Below, one piece after another: positions 17,598-26,654 of a stretch of 64,000 nt of DNA; the stretch's first letter is position 1; the number at the start of each line of letters is the position of its first letter. The notes under the pieces were generated by a model that saw nothing but the letters and a program-made list of their open reading frames with translations, was not told where the DNA came from and searched no databases. The DNA is from Haloferax marinum. GTDB taxonomy: Archaea > Halobacteriota > Halobacteria > Halobacteriales > Haloferacaceae. The position numbers were made by a program, and so were the translations under genes. The stretch lies in the NCBI RefSeq assembly GCF_009674625.1, contig NZ_WKJQ01000001.1, positions 682,001 to 746,000 on the forward strand. Direction: 5' to 3'.

Positions 17598-17783
17598 ATG
17601 AAAGAATCCCTGATGGACATCCTCTGTGACCCCCTCGACAAGAGCGAACTCGAGCTGGAAGTCGACGAGCGAGACGGTGACGAAATCATCGAAGGCCGAC
17701 TCATCGGCACCGTCACCGGTGAGGTCTACCCCATCGAGGACGGTATCCCGAACTTGCTCCCCCCGGACATGCGAGACGACTGA
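17598..17783 (+). CDS. trm112: Trm112-like methyltransferase activator
   Basis: A 61-residue protein of the Trm112/UPF0434 family that binds and activates several methyltransferases acting on tRNA, rRNA and release factor. The sequence MKESLMDILCDPLDKSELEL followed by EGRLIGTVTGEVYPIEDGIPNLLPP is the family hallmark. Only one of the zinc-binding Cys pairs remains (CDP), as in bacterial/short archaeal members, so a metal site is probably absent. A haloarchaeal Trm112 is known from experiments to serve multiple partners; the methyltransferases at 12051 and 48854 are candidates in this window. Confidence 0.88.
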   Translation: MKESLMDILCDPLDKSELELEVDERDGDEIIEGRLIGTVTGEVYPIEDGIPNLLPPDMRDD

Positions 17784-17826
17784 CCGGACCTGAACGTTTT
17801 TCTATTCTCGTCTCGACGGTGCAACC

Positions 17827-18408
17827 GTGTCGAACGCGACGCTCACCGTTTCGTTGAACGCCGAGCGCCCTCACGACCTCTCGGTGCGTCCGACGTTTAC
17901 GACCACCGACACCTTCGCGGTGGAGTTCGTCAACGAAGGACAGGCGGTCCACGTTCACCTCAACATCGACGACGAACTCTCGCGTGTGGTGTCGCTACCG
18001 TCAGGAAACCACTTCGTCGACGGTGGGCAGACCAAGTTGGTGACGTTGCCCGTCCGCTCGGCGTCGAAACCGGTGTCTGGGAAACTAAAAATCGTCTCTG
18101 GATACGGCTCAGAGACGGCGTACGTCGACGTGACAGTCAACCCCGGAACGGGCGGGAAGCCCCCGGTCGATATCGACGAGACGCTCTCGAAACCCGCCAC
18201 GCGAGAGCCCGAACCGGGATTGGTGGGGACACTCGGTGACGCACTCCCAGGAGTCGATTCCGGGGCAGTTCCACTGCTGGTTCTCGCCGGTATCGCACTC
18301 GTCCTCGCCATCGCCGTCGCGTCGGTGTTCGAAAGCATCGCCATCACGCTCGGCGCGGGCGCCGTCGTCGCCGGCGTCTTCGTCGCGTTGGCGTTGGCGA
18401 TTCAGTAA
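17827..18408 (+). CDS. Membrane-anchored protein, unknown function
   Basis: A 193-residue protein starting at GTG 17827, with TTTTTCTATT at 17794-17804 as a probable TATA region. Residues 1-115 have a beta-sandwich look (SNATLTVSLNAERPHDLSVRP, VEFVNEGQAVHVHLNIDD, GQTKLVTLPVRS, AYVDVTVNPG), a linker rich in Pro/Glu follows, and two helices (VPLLVLAGIALVLAIAVASVF, ITLGAGAVVAGVFVALALAI) anchor the C-terminus. There is no signal peptide, so the sandwich may be cytosolic. No named domain is recognised. Confidence 0.68.
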   Translation: MSNATLTVSLNAERPHDLSVRPTFTTTDTFAVEFVNEGQAVHVHLNIDDELSRVVSLPSGNHFVDGGQTKLVTLPVRSASKPVSGKLKIVSGYGSETAYVDVTVNPGTGGKPPVDIDETLSKPATREPEPGLVGTLGDALPGVDSGAVPLLVLAGIALVLAIAVASVFESIAITLGAGAVVAGVFVALALAIQ

Positions 18409-18426
18409 CTGAAAGCGCAGCGTCTC

Positions 18427-19521
18427 TTATTCGTCGTCGGTCGGAACGCCGCAGAGGTTTCCGTCGTCGTCGAACAACTTCGCACGCAGGAAGCGCGTCC
18501 GATAGCGGTTGGCACCTTCGTAGACGTCCGCCTCGCGGATGTCGTCGATTCGGTCGTCCGCGACTGCTTCGATGATGTCTTCGACCTGCTGTTTCTCCGA
18601 TGGCGTGAGCTCGAACTCGTAGGTCTTCGTCTCTTCACCCTCGAGGCGCGTCCACTTCCGGGAGGCCGCGATGACGAGCGAACAGGGCTCTCGGCAAGGG
18701 AACGCACCGTCTCCGCCATCGACGTCGAGGTCCGTCTCGTCGTTGTACTGCCACTCACGGCGCTTGACACACTGTGAGTCGTCGCAACAGGCCTCGGCGA
18801 CCCAGTCGACGTGTTCGTGACCGTCTCCGCGATTCCACGTGTCGATGACGCTGTACATCCCGGTCTGGCGGCCGATGGTGTCTTCCCAGTGTTCGACGTC
18901 GAGGCTCCCGTTTTGCTCGCGGTACCAGTTCGGAACCGACGCGGGGTAGAACGTCCCGACTGCTTCTACCAAGTCACGAGCGTCGAGTTCGGGGAAGACC
19001 CATCCACCGGCGAGGTTGGCACCGGTCTTCAGCGGCCGATACCGACCCTTCTCGTCGTAGGTCGCCAGTTGCCGGGCGGCGAGTGGTTCGTGGTACGGGT
19101 CCAACTCCTCGGCGTCGGTGCCGGCGTCGTCGACGTGGCGGAGGTCGTACGACCGTTCGCCGTGGTCGTCGACGCTGACGGTGACGAGCAACTGTCCCCA
19201 CTCGCGGTGAACCCCGTCTCGAAGCGCCTCGTAGCGTTCGGAGACTGACAGGTCGTCCGCACCTTCGACCCACCGGAGATACGCTCGCCGCTGGGGACTC
19301 GACTCGCCGACGACGGTCGTCCAGAAGTACCAGTTGGTCACGTAGTCGTCGTGGTCGGCCAGTGCCTCGGTCAGTTCGTCTTCCGAGAGGCCATCGTGGC
19401 GTGTCTCGGGCGTCTCCAGACGGTAGCCATCGTCGTGCTGTGAGACGGTGAGCCCATCTTGGGCGACTTCACCATCCGATTCGACGGCGGCGACGAGAGC
19501 GTCGGTGTGGTGACTCATCAC
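18427..19521 (-). CDS. DR2241-family protein with Fe-S-like cysteine motif
   Basis: A 364-residue protein of the DR2241 family, in some bacteria fused to a CbiX chelatase. Near residues 240-285 it has CCDDSQCVKR and CREPC, a spacing that fits a 4Fe-4S cluster. Other segments (LTEALADHDDYVTNWYFW, GRYRPLKTGANLAGGWVFPELD, ETKTYEFELTPSEKQQVEDIIEAV) match the family's stabilising domains as I recall them. Its start overlaps the cbiX stop, so the two proteins are made together, consistent with joint work in siroheme or cobalamin corrin assembly. The exact reaction is unknown. Confidence 0.78.
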   Translation of the reverse strand: MMSHHTDALVAAVESDGEVAQDGLTVSQHDDGYRLETPETRHDGLSEDELTEALADHDDYVTNWYFWTTVVGESSPQRRAYLRWVEGADDLSVSERYEALRDGVHREWGQLLVTVSVDDHGERSYDLRHVDDAGTDAEELDPYHEPLAARQLATYDEKGRYRPLKTGANLAGGWVFPELDARDLVEAVGTFYPASVPNWYREQNGSLDVEHWEDTIGRQTGMYSVIDTWNRGDGHEHVDWVAEACCDDSQCVKRREWQYNDETDLDVDGGDGAFPCREPCSLVIAASRKWTRLEGEETKTYEFELTPSEKQQVEDIIEAVADDRIDDIREADVYEGANRYRTRFLRAKLFDDDGNLCGVPTDDE

Positions 19522-20399
19522 TGCTCACCCGCCAGTTCCGTCGTTCGGGTTCGTTCACGGACGACTTCGAGCGCGTCACCGACGTCTGCGCCTGCGTCGG
19601 CGGCGCGTTCGAGCACCACGTCGGCCATGAGGCCCTCGGTTCCGACGGCACCCGCGTACCAGATGCGGTGGCCGTCGACGACGGTCGGAATCTCGTACCC
19701 GTCGCGGTAGTCGTCGGTGAGGCCCATGTCCTCGGGGATATCTTCCTGGGTGTGGAAGCCGTCGGCGACGAACAGTGGGACGACGACGACGTCGTCAGAT
19801 TCGAAGTAGTCGGTCACGTCGTCTACTTCCGGTTCTTCGTCCATGTAGAGCGCCTGCACCTCGTCGAATCGGTCCATGTCGCGGATGCGGTCGGCGTGGT
19901 ACTCGATCGCCTTCGCGGAGTTCTCGTTGCGCTCGGTTCCGTGTCCGACGACGGCGAGACCGAACCCCGAACCGACGTTCGGGTCGCCGGTGACGGTCTC
20001 TGCGCGGCGGACGATGACGTCGGTCATCGCTTCGTGGGTTCCGACCGGGCCACAGTAGTGGACCGTCTTGTCGGGCACGTCGGTGGCAGTGAGCGTGACG
20101 TGTGACGCCGAGAGGCCGTCGGAGTCCCAGTCGGCCACGTCCCAGCCATCGAGGTGGAGTTCTCGGGGGATGACCTGCTCTGTGAAGTATCCCTCGCTGA
20201 TGAACAGTGGGACGACGTACACTTCGTCTGCCTCCACAGTCCTGAGTACCTCCCGAATCGACGGCTCTTCTTTCCAGAAGCCCGTTCGGACCTCGTCGAA
20301 CGCGCCAACCTCGCGGATAGTGTCCGCGTGGTCGTAGGTAGGCGTGCTCGAATCCGGGTTCAGGTGCGACCCGTGCGCCACGATGACCAGCGCTTGCAT
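19518..20399 (-). CDS. cbiX: Sirohydrochlorin cobalto/ferrochelatase, two-domain CbiX
   Basis: A 293-residue chelatase that inserts Co2+ or Fe2+ into sirohydrochlorin. It holds two CbiX repeats. The first starts VIVAHGSHLNPDSS with His9 as metal-binding/catalytic candidate, and the second AVVGHGTERNENSAKAIEYH near residue 145; VYVVPLFISEGYFTEQVIP and VVVVPLFVADGFHTQEDIP are the matching second motifs, each carrying the conserved loop. A TATA-like TCATAAGAC lies about 26 nt upstream on the minus strand. It leads a two-gene operon with the DR2241-type protein. Siroheme or early cobamide synthesis are both possible. Confidence 0.92.
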   Translation of the reverse strand: MQALVIVAHGSHLNPDSSTPTYDHADTIREVGAFDEVRTGFWKEEPSIREVLRTVEADEVYVVPLFISEGYFTEQVIPRELHLDGWDVADWDSDGLSASHVTLTATDVPDKTVHYCGPVGTHEAMTDVIVRRAETVTGDPNVGSGFGLAVVGHGTERNENSAKAIEYHADRIRDMDRFDEVQALYMDEEPEVDDVTDYFESDDVVVVPLFVADGFHTQEDIPEDMGLTDDYRDGYEIPTVVDGHRIWYAGAVGTEGLMADVVLERAADAGADVGDALEVVRERTRTTELAGEQ

Positions 20400-20540
20400 A
20401 GCCGGGGGTTACGACGGGACTGTCTTATGAACTTCGCATCTCGAAAAGGAATCTTCGTGTTCGGCTAACTCGCGTTCGTCACCCGTTCAGCCATCGGTCG
20501 CGGCGGCGGTTTTTTGCGCTCGGCCATCGACACACCGGGT

Positions 20541-21035
20541 ATGTCTCTCGCCGCCGACGCACGCGATGCCGTTCGTGAACGACCGTTTCTCCTCGCGTCA
20601 CTCCGCGCGGGCGTCGTCAACTACGCCGCCGCGGCGGCGTCTCTCGACCTCGGCGACGACGACGCGGTTGCAGCAGCGCTCCGACGGTTCGCGGAGGACC
20701 TCCCCGAACTCGAAGCCGTGTCGCACGACGTGATGGTCACGATGCGCAGTGGCGTCGGCCTCGTCGGCGAAGATATCGAGGAGTCGGACGACGACCCGAT
20801 TCTCTCCGTCGCCGGCGTCGAGCTCTCGGGTGGCGGTCCACTCACTGCGATAATCGCAGAAGGTGAAGTCGGCCCAGCACTGCTCGCGACGGTCATCTCC
20901 CGACTCGACGCGGAATCTATCGTCGTCGATGCCGCCGGTGTCGCCGGCGACGCCTTGGCCGTGGTCGTCCCGAGACGACAGGGAGCGGCCGCCTTGCGAG
21001 TCGTCGAATCGGCGAGTGAAACGGCCTACGCCTGA
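20541..21035 (+). CDS. Conserved haloarchaeal protein, unknown function
   Basis: A 164-residue soluble protein starting at ATG 20541 (MSLAADARDAVRERPFLL). The N-terminal helical part (LASLRAGVVNYAAAAASLDLGDDDAVAAALRRFAEDL) may resemble a small DNA-binding or partner-binding bundle; the C-terminal half (GPLTAIIAEGEVGPALLATVISRL, AVVVPRRQGAAALRVVESA) has the alternating pattern of an ACT-like fold. No catalytic residues stand out. It precedes cysS by 111 bp on the same strand. Confidence 0.68.
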   Translation: MSLAADARDAVRERPFLLASLRAGVVNYAAAAASLDLGDDDAVAAALRRFAEDLPELEAVSHDVMVTMRSGVGLVGEDIEESDDDPILSVAGVELSGGGPLTAIIAEGEVGPALLATVISRLDAESIVVDAAGVAGDALAVVVPRRQGAAALRVVESASETAYA

Positions 21036-21146
21036 ATCTGCTGTCGCCACGTCACGACCCGTGGGTCGAGAGATTCGCCGAGAGCGCTCGTTTTCGAATC
21101 GGCGGGTTCCGACGGGTTGAAAATCCTGCCCCGAGTAGCCGAGGGC

Positions 21147-22631
21147 ATGACGCTGTCCGTGACCAACACGCTGTCAGGAGAACGCGAAGACTTCGAGCCG
21201 CACGGCGACGACGTGTTGCTCTACGTCTGTGGACTCACGGTCTCGGACGACGCCCACCTCGGTCACGCCCGTCTGTGGATGCACTCGGACATCATGCATC
21301 GGTGGCTCGAGTACGAGGGCTACGACGTCCATCACGTCGAAAACTTCACCGACGTGAACGAGAAGATAGCCGCCCGAATCGGCGAAGACGACCTCGGCGA
21401 CGACGAACCAGCCGTCGCAGAACACTTCATGAGCGACGTCATCCGCGACATGCGCGGCCTCAACCTGAAGCGAGCAGAGGTCTACCCACGCGTCACCGAA
21501 CACATCCCCGAGATTATCGACCTCATCCAGACGCTCGTCGACCGTGGACACGCCTACGAGTCCAACGGCTCGGTCTACTTCGACGTGACGACGTTCGACG
21601 ACTACGGCAAGCTCTCGAACCAGAAACTCGACGAACTCCAGTCGCAAGCAGACACGGACGAGCGCTCCGAGAAACGCAACGCGGCGGACTTCGCCCTCTG
21701 GAAAGCCGGTGCAGTATCTCCCGAAGAAGCGGCCGAACATCGCAAATCCCACCTCGACCCAATCACGGACCCGTGCGGTGAGACGTGGGACTCCCCGTGG
21801 GGTGAAGGCCGGCCGGGATGGCACATCGAGTGTTCCGCGATGTCGATGACGCACCTCGGCGAGACCATCGACATCCACGTCGGCGGCCGTGACCTGGTGT
21901 TCCCCCACCACGAGAACGAAATCGCCCAGTCCGAAGCCGCGACGGGGCAGACGTTCGCCCGGTACTGGCTCCACGTCGGCCTCCTGCAGACCGAAGGCGA
22001 CAAGATGAGTTCCAGTCTCGGGAACTTCTTCACCGTGAGCGACGCCCTCTCAGAGTTCGGTGCCGACGTCATCCGGACGTTCTACCTCTCGACGGCCTAC
22101 GGGTCCGAACAGACCTACTCCGAGGAGACCATCTCGGAGGCCCAAGAGCGCTGGGACCGACTCGAACGCGCCTACGAGGCCGCTGTCGAGGCGTGTGACA
22201 GTCCCGACTCGCGCACGAAAGTCGAAGCGACCGACCTCCGAGAGACCATCGAGGCGACCCGCGAGAACGTCCGCGCGGCGATGAACGACGACTTCAACGT
22301 CCGCGAGGCGATGGCAGAACTCCTCGGCCTCGCGAGTGCCGTCAACCGACACCTCGCAGACGCAGCCCTGTACGACTATCGCGCGCTCCGAGAGGCAATC
22401 GAGACGTTCGAAGACATCGGTGGCGAGGTGTTCGGCCTCTCGTTCGGTGCAGCAGGCGACGGCGGCGACGTCACCATCGCCGAAGACCTCGTCCAACTCG
22501 TCTTGGACGTGCGCGAAGCAGAACGCGAGGCAGGCAACTGGGACCGGGCAGACAGCCTTCGGGACGACTTGGCCGCCCTCGGCGTCGAAGTCGAAGACAG
22601 TGACGACGGCGCGACGTTCCGGTTCGAGTAA
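21147..22631 (+). CDS. cysS: Cysteinyl-tRNA synthetase
   Basis: A 494-residue class I aminoacyl-tRNA synthetase that charges tRNA-Cys. Key residues seen: Cys28 (zinc/substrate, YVCGLTV), the HIGH-like HLGH at 37-40, the zinc-binding block WHIECSAMSMTHLG with VGGRDLVFPHHENEIAQSEA, and the KMSKS-like KMSSS at residue 286. The C-terminal anticodon-binding helices end with REAEREAGNWDRADSLRDDL. ATG 21147 gives the usual length; an upstream in-frame start at 21117 lacks conserved sequence. Confidence 0.95.
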   Translation: MTLSVTNTLSGEREDFEPHGDDVLLYVCGLTVSDDAHLGHARLWMHSDIMHRWLEYEGYDVHHVENFTDVNEKIAARIGEDDLGDDEPAVAEHFMSDVIRDMRGLNLKRAEVYPRVTEHIPEIIDLIQTLVDRGHAYESNGSVYFDVTTFDDYGKLSNQKLDELQSQADTDERSEKRNAADFALWKAGAVSPEEAAEHRKSHLDPITDPCGETWDSPWGEGRPGWHIECSAMSMTHLGETIDIHVGGRDLVFPHHENEIAQSEAATGQTFARYWLHVGLLQTEGDKMSSSLGNFFTVSDALSEFGADVIRTFYLSTAYGSEQTYSEETISEAQERWDRLERAYEAAVEACDSPDSRTKVEATDLRETIEATRENVRAAMNDDFNVREAMAELLGLASAVNRHLADAALYDYRALREAIETFEDIGGEVFGLSFGAAGDGGDVTIAEDLVQLVLDVREAEREAGNWDRADSLRDDLAALGVEVEDSDDGATFRFE

Positions 22632-22650
22632 TCGGTCGGGCTGTCCGTCT

Positions 22651-23133
22651 CTATCCGAACGAGAACCGAACGACTGCGAGTGTCTTCGCCGTCTCTTCGA
22701 GCGACGTTCGGTACTCCTCTGGTTCGTCTGAGACGCCGAGGCTTCGTGCCACGTAGCCATGGGTGGACGCGTACGTGTCGAGCAGTTCGATTGCCCCCTC
22801 GCCCGTCACGACCGCACCGACCGCGGCGCGTCTCGCACCGCGGTACCACAGGCGACACGTCGTCGGGGTACGGAAGTTCTTCCACCAGTTGCTGTCGGCT
22901 TTCGGCGTGACGACGACTACGCCGTCCCCATCTCTCGCGTAGGCGACGGGGAACGTATACCGGCGACCACTTTTTGGCCCGACGTACGACAGGAGGACGA
23001 ACCATCGACTCGCCAGCGGGTGAAATGGCGAGCGCAAAAGCCACCGAAGGAATGGGTTTGCGAACCGCTGTTCGAGCGTTCGCTGGGCGTCGCCGACCCG
23101 ATGTTGGGGCGGTTTGGAGGACGCGGAAGACAC
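22651..23133 (-). CDS. Deazaflavin (F420)-dependent nitroreductase/quinone reductase family
   Basis: A 160-residue protein of the DDN-like split-barrel family that in other organisms uses reduced F420 to reduce quinones or nitro compounds. Family pattern: LSYVGPKSGRRYTFPVAYARDGDGVVVVTPKADSNWWKNFRTPTTCRLWYRG, with the conserved GRxxxxPV and WWxN segments. Haloarchaea make F420, so the cofactor is plausible. It is convergent with cysS (19 bp gap). The substrate is unknown. Confidence 0.82.
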   Translation of the reverse strand: MSSASSKPPQHRVGDAQRTLEQRFANPFLRWLLRSPFHPLASRWFVLLSYVGPKSGRRYTFPVAYARDGDGVVVVTPKADSNWWKNFRTPTTCRLWYRGARRAAVGAVVTGEGAIELLDTYASTHGYVARSLGVSDEPEEYRTSLEETAKTLAVVRFSFG

Positions 23134-23210
23134 GTCAGACGTACGATGAGATGGGTGATATACTTCGTGTCACCGACAGACTCGGAGACTCACATCGAAA
23201 ACAGACGTGC

Positions 23211-23495
23211 TTACATCGTGAACAGATGCGAGTCGTCCGGGACGTCGAACAGGCCCATCCGGACACCTGCGTCGAGCCATCCGTACCCGTACGAAAACGA
23301 CGCCAGCGCGTTCACCCAGTCGTCGGCCTCCTTGAAGTGGCGGCCATCGTCGAGATAGGACTCTGCCATCTCCAGGCAGTCGGCAGCGGCGTCTCCCAGC
23401 GGTGTCTCCTCGGGGACCGCCTGTACTGCTTCGTCCAGTGCGTCGGCCAGCATCGATTCGTAGCGGTTCGTCTTCTCCTGGAGGTCGGCGGGCAT
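23211..23495 (-). CDS. DUF357-family helical protein
   Basis: A 94-residue helical protein, likely DUF357. It starts at ATG 23495 (MPADLQEKTNRYESMLADALDEAV); the open frame to 23654 adds residues of unlike composition. The block AADCLEMAESYLDDGRHFKEADDWVNALASFSYGYGWLDAGVRMG is the conserved part, typical of small archaeal proteins with a helix-hairpin fold. Function unknown. Divergent from trxB, sharing a 200-bp control region. Confidence 0.78.
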   Translation of the reverse strand: MPADLQEKTNRYESMLADALDEAVQAVPEETPLGDAAADCLEMAESYLDDGRHFKEADDWVNALASFSYGYGWLDAGVRMGLFDVPDDSHLFTM

Positions 23496-23696
23496 AGAGA
23501 GACGTGTGACGGCGACTGATACTGGTCTTTCGCTCCACATCGCCGAGTTCAGGTCCGAACCCAATTCCGAATCCAAGTCCGAGTGCGAGCTCGTGAAATC
23601 GAGACACCCTGCGTGGTATGCGAATCCGTGGCGGTGTTGTAGTACTCCTCGCAATACAGCGCAACCTTAAGGCACCGCTATATCGAACTACGGGAT

Positions 23697-24743
23697 ATGA
23701 CACAAGACGCGGATTCCTTCGTCGAGCACCGAAAGCTCATCATCGCCGGTTCGGGTATCTCTGGCCTCTCTGCAGCGATTTACGCGGCACGCTCGAACAA
23801 CGAACCACTCGTCCTCGAAGGGGACGAACCGGGTGGACAGCTCACCCTCACGACGGAAGTCGACAACTATCCTGGCTTCCCCGAGGGTATCTCCGGGCCG
23901 GAACTCATCAACAACATGAAACAGCAGGCCGAACGCTTCGGCACCGAGATTCGCCACGGCATCATCGAATCCGTCGACGCCTCAGAGCGACCCTTCACGG
24001 TCACGCTGAAGAACGGCGACGTCTACACTACCGACGCCATCATCTCTGCCTCCGGCGCCTCTGCGCGAACGCTCGGCATCCCCGGCGAGGACGACCTCAT
24101 GGGCTACGGTCTCTCGACGTGTGCCACCTGTGACGGCGCGTTCTTCCGCGACGAGAAGATTATGGTCATCGGTGGCGGTGACGCCGCCGTCGAAGAGGCC
24201 AACTTCCTCACCAAGTTCGCCTCGAAGGTCTACCTCGTCCACCGCCGCGAAGAGTTCCGCGCCGAAGACTACTGGGTCGACCGGCTGATGGAGAAGGTCG
24301 AAGCCGACGAAATCGAACTCATGCTCAACACGGAAGCGACCGAACTCCACGGCTCGCCCGAAGAAGGCGTCGACCACGTCACACTCGTCCGCCACCCCGA
24401 AGGCCACCCGACGGACAAACTCGACGACCCCGAGACGGAGGAGTTCGACTTCGACGTTGGCGCGGTGTTCTACGCCATCGGCCACACGCCGAACGCCGAC
24501 TACCTCGAAGGAACCGCCGTCCAGCGTGACGACGACGGCTACATCGTCGCCAAAGGCGGGTCCGGCGGCAACCAGACGGCCACCGACGAACCCGGCATCT
24601 TCGCCGCGGGCGACGTGGTGGACTACCACTACCAGCAGGCCGCGACGGCCGGCGGCATGGGCGTGAAGGCCGCCCTCGACGCCGACGACTACCTCGAAGA
24701 ACTCGAACGCGAAGAGACGAAGGCCGCGACGCCCGCAGAGTAA
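23697..24743 (+). CDS. trxB: Thioredoxin reductase
   Basis: FAD/NAD(P)H-dependent disulfide reductase of 348 residues. The FAD site is IIAGSGISGLSAAIYAAR, the redox-active pair is Cys142-Ala-Thr-Cys145 (STCATCDGAF), the pyridine nucleotide site is VIGGGDAAVEEANFL, and GIFAAGDVVDYHYQQAATAGGMG closes the FAD domain. The insert LVRHPEGHPTDKLDDPETEEFDFD is acidic and haloarchaeal. The nucleotide loop ends HRREEFRAE, keeping Arg residues compatible with NADPH, but specificity is uncertain. CTTAAG at 23666-23671 is a likely TATA element for leaderless expression. Confidence 0.93.
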   Translation: MTQDADSFVEHRKLIIAGSGISGLSAAIYAARSNNEPLVLEGDEPGGQLTLTTEVDNYPGFPEGISGPELINNMKQQAERFGTEIRHGIIESVDASERPFTVTLKNGDVYTTDAIISASGASARTLGIPGEDDLMGYGLSTCATCDGAFFRDEKIMVIGGGDAAVEEANFLTKFASKVYLVHRREEFRAEDYWVDRLMEKVEADEIELMLNTEATELHGSPEEGVDHVTLVRHPEGHPTDKLDDPETEEFDFDVGAVFYAIGHTPNADYLEGTAVQRDDDGYIVAKGGSGGNQTATDEPGIFAAGDVVDYHYQQAATAGGMGVKAALDADDYLEELEREETKAATPAE

Positions 24744-24845
24744 GCGACTCTTCGTCTACCCACGACGCGTCTCTTTTCGGCTTCGTCGAGTGTACTCACG
24801 TCCGTGAGAACAGGGTATAAGTGGCAATCCAGATAACAGAATGAC

Positions 24846-25055
24846 ATGAGTGCCGACACTGGCCGTCTCGGTGGAAGATTGTCGAGTATCGACCCTGCCG
24901 ACGCGGTCAGTATCCCAATCGTCGTCGCCCCGTTTGGCTATCTGATTGGGTCGCTCTTCGTCACGCATCTGGTCGGGTCGGAGTCAGCGGCGGTTTGGAT
25001 GACGACGGTGGCGCTCACCAGCCTCGCGTTTCTCGTCGTTTCGATGCGTTCCTGA
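24846..25055 (+). CDS. Small two-helix membrane protein
   Basis: A 69-residue protein with two membrane helices (AVSIPIVVAPFGYLIGSLFVTHL and AAVWMTTVALTSLAFLVVSM). A TATA-like TATAAG lies about 25-30 nt before the ATG, which supports it as a real leaderless gene despite its size. No family recognised. Confidence 0.6.
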   Translation: MSADTGRLGGRLSSIDPADAVSIPIVVAPFGYLIGSLFVTHLVGSESAAVWMTTVALTSLAFLVVSMRS

Positions 25056-25306
25056 CGGTTCGGTTGATTTTCGGCTTCGTCGAAGCCCTCAGAGTGTGCC
25101 AGAGCGACGTGACTCGCCCCGAGGTTCTCTGTAGCAGAACGTCCCCTCTCACAACCGCCGTTTGTGTCCCACCGTCACGACGGTCTCACGTACGAGATTG
25201 TCGAGATAAATACGATAGCCGTGCGTGAAATCCGTCGTTATCGACCGAAAAAACCTCGATTTGTTGATGATTGTTATGCTTCACCGGCTCCTATTAGTAT
25301 GCCACT

Positions 25307-26281
25307 ATGACCACCGACGAAGAGTCGGAAAACCAATTCCCGCCGGACAGGGCGTTTGCCCTACTCGGCCACGAGACGCGACTCGCCATCCTGTTCGAAC
25401 TCTGGAAACAACGCCGTCCCGACGAACACGTTCCGCAGCACCCGATGACGTTCTCGGAGTTGCGAAAGGCCGTCGGGATGCGCGACGGCTCGCAGTTCAA
25501 CTACCACCTCAAGCCACTGGTCAACCGGTTCGTCCGCCACGACGAGGATGGCTACGTCCTCCGGCGTCAGGGCGAGCGCGTGGTCAGCGCGATCCTCGCC
25601 GGGGCGTTCACCGACGAAGTTGTGTTCGACGCGGTTCCGAACGACAAGCCGTGCGAAATCTGTGGGGGCCAGACCGTCTTCGAGTGCAACACCGACCAAA
25701 CCCTCGGTTACTTCGCAATCAGATGCACCGAGTGCGAGGGCGCGTTCGGCGGCACCAGCTTCGATGGGGCACTGAGCCTGACAGAATCGCTCTCGCCGGT
25801 CGGCACTCGTAGCCGAGACCCGGAGGAGTTCTACCGGGCACTGGATATCATGGTAAAACATCAATTCATGTCCGCGGTGGAGGGGGTCTGTCCCGACTGT
25901 ACCGGAACCATGAGCGTGACTCCCCAGGTCTGTCGGGGCCACCACGTGGAACCTGGCCGGCGCTGTGAGTCGTGTGACACCATCTTCGAGGTCCGGTACG
26001 TCATAGTGTGTGACGTCTGTAAAACGATGATCGACATTCCGAGCAATCGGTTCCTGCTCACCGAGCCGCGAATGCTCGTGTTCCTCGACGACCACGACTA
26101 CCACCCCTGGTACGACTGGCTCTTGATAGAACTGGAGTTGGTCCAACGCCAAACGGTTCTCTCCGAGGACCCGTTCGAACTGGAGATGGTCCTCGAAGCC
26201 GACGGGGACCGACTGGTCGCGACACTCGACGAGACGGGTGCTGTCACGACTCTCCACACGGGCGCCTCGGTAGACGTGTAG
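25307..26281 (+). CDS. ArsR-like regulator with zinc-ribbon-like segments
   Basis: A 324-residue protein. The N-terminal 100 residues form a winged helix-turn-helix (AFALLGHETRLAILFELWKQ, MTFSELRKAVGMRDGSQFNYHLKPLVNRFV, GYVLRRQGERVVSAIL). Five CxxC pairs follow: CEIC, CTEC, CPDC, CESC and CDVC, enough for two zinc ribbons or a metal/redox sensing domain. The C-terminal part (PWYDWLLIELELVQRQTV, FELEMVLEADGDRLVATLDETGAV) is a separate small domain. Regulator-plus-sensor design is inferred; the ligand is unknown. It stands alone after 250 bp of noncoding DNA. Confidence 0.78.
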   Translation: MTTDEESENQFPPDRAFALLGHETRLAILFELWKQRRPDEHVPQHPMTFSELRKAVGMRDGSQFNYHLKPLVNRFVRHDEDGYVLRRQGERVVSAILAGAFTDEVVFDAVPNDKPCEICGGQTVFECNTDQTLGYFAIRCTECEGAFGGTSFDGALSLTESLSPVGTRSRDPEEFYRALDIMVKHQFMSAVEGVCPDCTGTMSVTPQVCRGHHVEPGRRCESCDTIFEVRYVIVCDVCKTMIDIPSNRFLLTEPRMLVFLDDHDYHPWYDWLLIELELVQRQTVLSEDPFELEMVLEADGDRLVATLDETGAVTTLHTGASVDV

Positions 26282-26422
26282 GCTGTCCTCGAGAGTCGCC
26301 CGGTTGATGCTATTTTCTGTCTGTCTTCGCCAGACGAAGAGGCCGATGTAACCGACTCGCACCCGCTATTCAGCACGGCCTCGACAAACTCTCACTATTC
26401 GAGGATTCGAACAGAGTCCAAC

Positions 26423-26608
26423 TCACGTGAGTCGCCACAGTATCCACGCCAGGACGAGATTCACAGCGGTGATGATGGCGTAGATGGCGAACGGAAACGG
26501 AGCGTCGTACACGCCGACGACGCCCGCGAAACCGAGTGCGAGGACGACGAGGGCGACGACAGTGAACACGGCGGCGAGGATGTTTGGGACGCCTCGACTG
26601 GTTTGCAT
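26423..26608 (-). CDS. Small two-helix membrane protein
   Basis: A 61-residue protein with two membrane helices (ILAAVFTVVALVVLALGFAG and FPFAIYAIITAVNLVLAWILW). It follows the radical SAM gene on the same strand. A T-tract just upstream can act as that gene's terminator and as a promoter element for this one. No family recognised. Confidence 0.58.
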   Translation of the reverse strand: MQTSRGVPNILAAVFTVVALVVLALGFAGVVGVYDAPFPFAIYAIITAVNLVLAWILWRLT

Positions 26609-26629
26609 ACCGTCTTCTCAGGATGTGAG

Positions 26630-26640
26630 TGAGAAAAAAC
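26630..26640 (-). terminator. T-tract after the radical SAM gene
   Basis: On the minus strand the bases after the radical SAM stop read CGGTTTTTTCTC. A run of six T fits U-tract termination in haloarchaea; there is no clear stem. It also lies about 25 nt before the start at 26608. Confidence 0.45.
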
Positions 26641-26654
26641 CGCGGGGAATCGCC

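Noticed and set aside
22050-22760. 236-codon minus-strand frame over cysS
   Set aside because: Antisense of the C-terminal half of cysteinyl-tRNA synthetase.
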